A stretch of DNA of 7,097 nucleotides, from NCBI GenBank assembly GCA_021793875.1, contig JAJYRX010000078.1, positions 1 to 7,097 of the forward strand, written 5' to 3'. The position numbers and the translations under genes are program-made. This document shows, piece after piece, positions 5,611 to 7,097 of the stretch. Source of the stretch: Pseudomonadota bacterium. GTDB lineage: Bacteria; Pseudomonadota; Gammaproteobacteria; Burkholderiales; Burkholderiaceae_B. The notes under the pieces are model-generated. The model was not told the DNA's origin, did not search any database, and saw only the letters and a list, made by a program, of their open reading frames with translations. The first letter of the stretch is position 1. Every line of letters starts with the position of its first letter.

Positions 5611-6399
5611 ATGAGCATATATAAAAAGTGTTATTTACCTTCATTTCTTTTAACTACTTTTGTTGCATTTATCGCATTATTTGCTGCTTCAACGGCAACA
5701 GCTAAAACTATAAAAATAGGCTCTAATTCACATAAAGTAATTGGTACTGTTAATGCATCAATAGATGGCAAAAAATATCAAATGTATACCTTAGAGGGCA
5801 AAGGTTTTGGCGATGACGGATCAAGTGCTGTTTGGGGAACAATAGAGGCCGCAATGGACAAGATGTCTGACCAAATGCCAGATATTATGGATTCTTTGAC
5901 TGAGCAGTTAACACCCGAACAACAAGAACAAATAAAAAAGCTTTTTGGTAACAGCGAAAATGGCAATCCTCTTTTGGACGCTATGAAAGCATTTGGCGGT
6001 GCGGCAATAATGGATAACGTCAATGTGGAAATATACGCGTTAAGCGAAAAAACCAAAAAGATTATGGGAGACGATAGTCTGTCCATTAGCGTTACATTTA
6101 ATGCAGATGAAGATCCAAGCAGTAAAGTAGGAGAAAGTATTAGCGCCGATATCACATATGTAAAAACCGGATCTGAAGGTATGATGCCAGAGGTTTTCTA
6201 TGTGTCTGACGAAGACCATAAAATGACCACCGTCAAATTCAAAGAGTTAACCTTTGGAGAAACCAGTGGTAATGCCAAAGGTAGCTTTGAAGGTGAGCTT
6301 TGTCGTATGGAACGTGCAACCATGATGCAAGGCCCTAACTTCAATGACTGCATTGAAGTTAGCGGAACATTTGATACCAAGCTTAAACCGCAAAAATAA
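5611..6399 (+). CDS. Secreted protein of unknown function, signal peptide and two mature cysteines
   Basis: I do not recognise a family for this 262-residue protein. Residues 1-31 form a Sec signal peptide (basic start with KK at 5-6, hydrophobic 11-26, likely cut after TATA at 31). It has no lipobox, so it should be a soluble periplasmic or exported protein of about 231 residues. The mature part has three visible regions. The first is a beta-like N-terminus (32-65). The second is a helical, acidic middle (74-130) with methionines at 82, 85, 89 and 93 on one face and an LTPEQQEQIKKLF segment at 100-112. The third is a beta-like C-terminal domain (135-258) with cysteines at 231 and 247, likely a disulfide, and a SGTFD motif at 251-255. 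Fifteen methionines in all is high. The EamA gene follows 42 bp later. Secretion is confident, and function is unknown. Confidence 0.88.
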   Translation: MSIYKKCYLPSFLLTTFVAFIALFAASTATAKTIKIGSNSHKVIGTVNASIDGKKYQMYTLEGKGFGDDGSSAVWGTIEAAMDKMSDQMPDIMDSLTEQLTPEQQEQIKKLFGNSENGNPLLDAMKAFGGAAIMDNVNVEIYALSEKTKKIMGDDSLSISVTFNADEDPSSKVGESISADITYVKTGSEGMMPEVFYVSDEDHKMTTVKFKELTFGETSGNAKGSFEGELCRMERATMMQGPNFNDCIEVSGTFDTKLKPQK

Positions 6400-6441
6400 T
6401 TCCAATTGGCGTATAGCGTTGGACAAGTGAATAACACAAGT

Positions 6442-7097
6442 ATGAAACCAGCCGGACCAGATATATTAATAACTGCTGCAACACCAATAGTTTGGGGCAC
6501 CACATACATAGTCGCAACGCAATACTTACCAGAATTTTCACCCATATGGGTGGCGCTATTAAGGGCTTTACCAGCAGGTATTATATTAATGTTAATGATG
6601 CGGCAGCTCCCAAAAGGTGAATGGTGGTGGAGAGCAGCGGTATTAGGCACGTTAAATATTGGCATATTTTTAACGTTATTATTTATTGCAACGTATAGGT
6701 TACCAGGTGGGGTTGCCGCTACAGTTATATCACTGCAGCCTTTAATTGTAGTAATACTGACATTATTTCTTTTACCAGGTACAACCAAACTAGTTTCAAT
6801 AATAGCCGCTATAACTGGGCTAGTTGGAGTAGCTCTGCTTGTTTTAACCTCCGAGGCTAGGCTTGACACAGTAGGGGTTATCGCAGGACTTGGCGCCGCT
6901 GCATGCATGGCAACAGGCACCATACTCACGCGCAAATGGCTTAGTCCATTTTCCATGCTTGCCATGACCGGTTGGCAACTAACAGCAGGCGGTCTAGTGA
7001 TTCTTCCTTTTGCACTTCTTTTTGCCCCATTGCCCACTAGTGTTAGCACAACAAATATTCTAGCGCTACTATGGCTTGGAATTATCGGTGGCGCACT
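6442..7097 (+). CDS. EamA/DMT superfamily transporter, PecM-like (runs off right edge)
   Basis: The visible 218 codons cover about two thirds of a ten-helix drug/metabolite transporter of roughly 290-300 residues. The first EamA repeat begins PDILITAATPIVWGTTYIVATQYLP (6-30) and continues with LLRALPAGIILML (39-51), the WWWRAAVLGTLNIG stretch (61-74), YRLPGGVAATVISLQPLIVVILTLFLLP (85-112) and ITGLVGVALLVL (124-135). The second repeat starts at about 145. The WGTTYIV, RALPAG and LPGGVAAT segments resemble PecM-type exporters as I remember them; the substrate here is unknown. The ATG at 6442 is chosen because the family usually begins just before this helix. An in-frame GTG at 6427 preceded by GGACAA would add five residues, and the upstream limit of the frame is the stop at 6397. 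No strong ribosome site favours either. No frameshift is seen. Confidence 0.92.
   Translation, partial: MKPAGPDILITAATPIVWGTTYIVATQYLPEFSPIWVALLRALPAGIILMLMMRQLPKGEWWWRAAVLGTLNIGIFLTLLFIATYRLPGGVAATVISLQPLIVVILTLFLLPGTTKLVSIIAAITGLVGVALLVLTSEARLDTVGVIAGLGAAACMATGTILTRKWLSPFSMLAMTGWQLTAGGLVILPFALLFAPLPTSVSTTNILALLWLGIIGGA

Noticed and set aside
5778..6155. Minus-strand open frame of 125 codons inside the secreted protein gene
   Set aside because: It is antisense to a gene with a signal peptide and excellent ribosome site. Its own start has no supporting signal and the translation resembles no family.
6400..6426. Possible terminator between the secreted protein and EamA genes
   Set aside because: Only a 5-bp TCCAA/TTGGA pairing around a 13-base loop is present with no T tract, which is too weak to call.
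6198..7049. Long minus-strand open frame of 283 codons
   Set aside because: It lies antisense to the end of the secreted protein gene and most of the EamA gene. The plus-strand frames show clear family motifs, while this translation shows none, has no ribosome site and looks like a shadow of their codon bias.
1..7097. Mobile elements, CRISPR arrays, tRNA/rRNA genes, defence modules
   Set aside because: I saw no spaced direct repeats, transposase or integrase motifs, cloverleaf sequences or known defence domains. Every substantial stretch is accounted for by ordinary genes.

Overview
The window is an ordinary-looking chromosomal stretch of a Gram-negative bacterium, most likely a gammaproteobacterium. 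The evidence for this is a DUF1090 (YqjC-type) periplasmic protein, Sec-type signal peptides on two proteins, a YgfF-like short-chain dehydrogenase, a PecM-like EamA transporter and an azlC-azlD pair. The DNA is fairly AT-rich by eye, and ATA isoleucine codons are frequent. I cannot place it at genus level. I see no transposase, integrase, tRNA, rRNA, CRISPR array, phage gene or origin.

Left half (about 1-2975), all on the minus strand. Read in transcription order, it holds a 14-helix DHA2-type major facilitator exporter (2975-1545), a stand-alone tetrapyrrole-methylase-fold SAM methyltransferase 14 bp behind it (1530-823), a secreted DUF1090 coiled-coil protein (777-379), and the N-terminal 118 residues of an SDR oxidoreductase that leaves the window (355-1). 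The exporter and methyltransferase look like one transcription unit. DUF1090 and the SDR may be separate or read through.

Middle (2976-4522). An AT-rich intergenic region carries a perfect 10-bp dyad. It is followed by a 49-codon plus-strand gene for an Lmo0937-family small membrane protein with a strong Shine-Dalgarno (3092-3241). That gene converges on an M20-family amidohydrolase on the minus strand (4426-3254). The 96-bp gap upstream of the amidohydrolase is a divergent promoter region with a short hairpin-forming inverted repeat.

Right half (4523-7097), all on the plus strand. azlC and azlD overlap by four bases and encode the two subunits of a branched-chain amino acid exporter. They are followed by an unrecognised secreted 262-residue protein with an excellent ribosome binding site (5611-6399) and the first 218 residues of a PecM-like EamA/DMT transporter that runs off the right end (6442 onward).

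Functional reading. Efflux or membrane transport dominates: MFS, AzlCD and EamA all lie within 7 kb. Two pairings suggest a shared job. The first is the exporter plus orphan SAM methylase. The second is the amidohydrolase divergent from an amino acid exporter, which could deconjugate N-acyl amino acids and discharge the surplus amino acid. Both are inferences from neighbourhood. I did not find clear evidence of a new multi-gene system. The exporter-methylase pair and the unrecognised secreted protein are the best leads.
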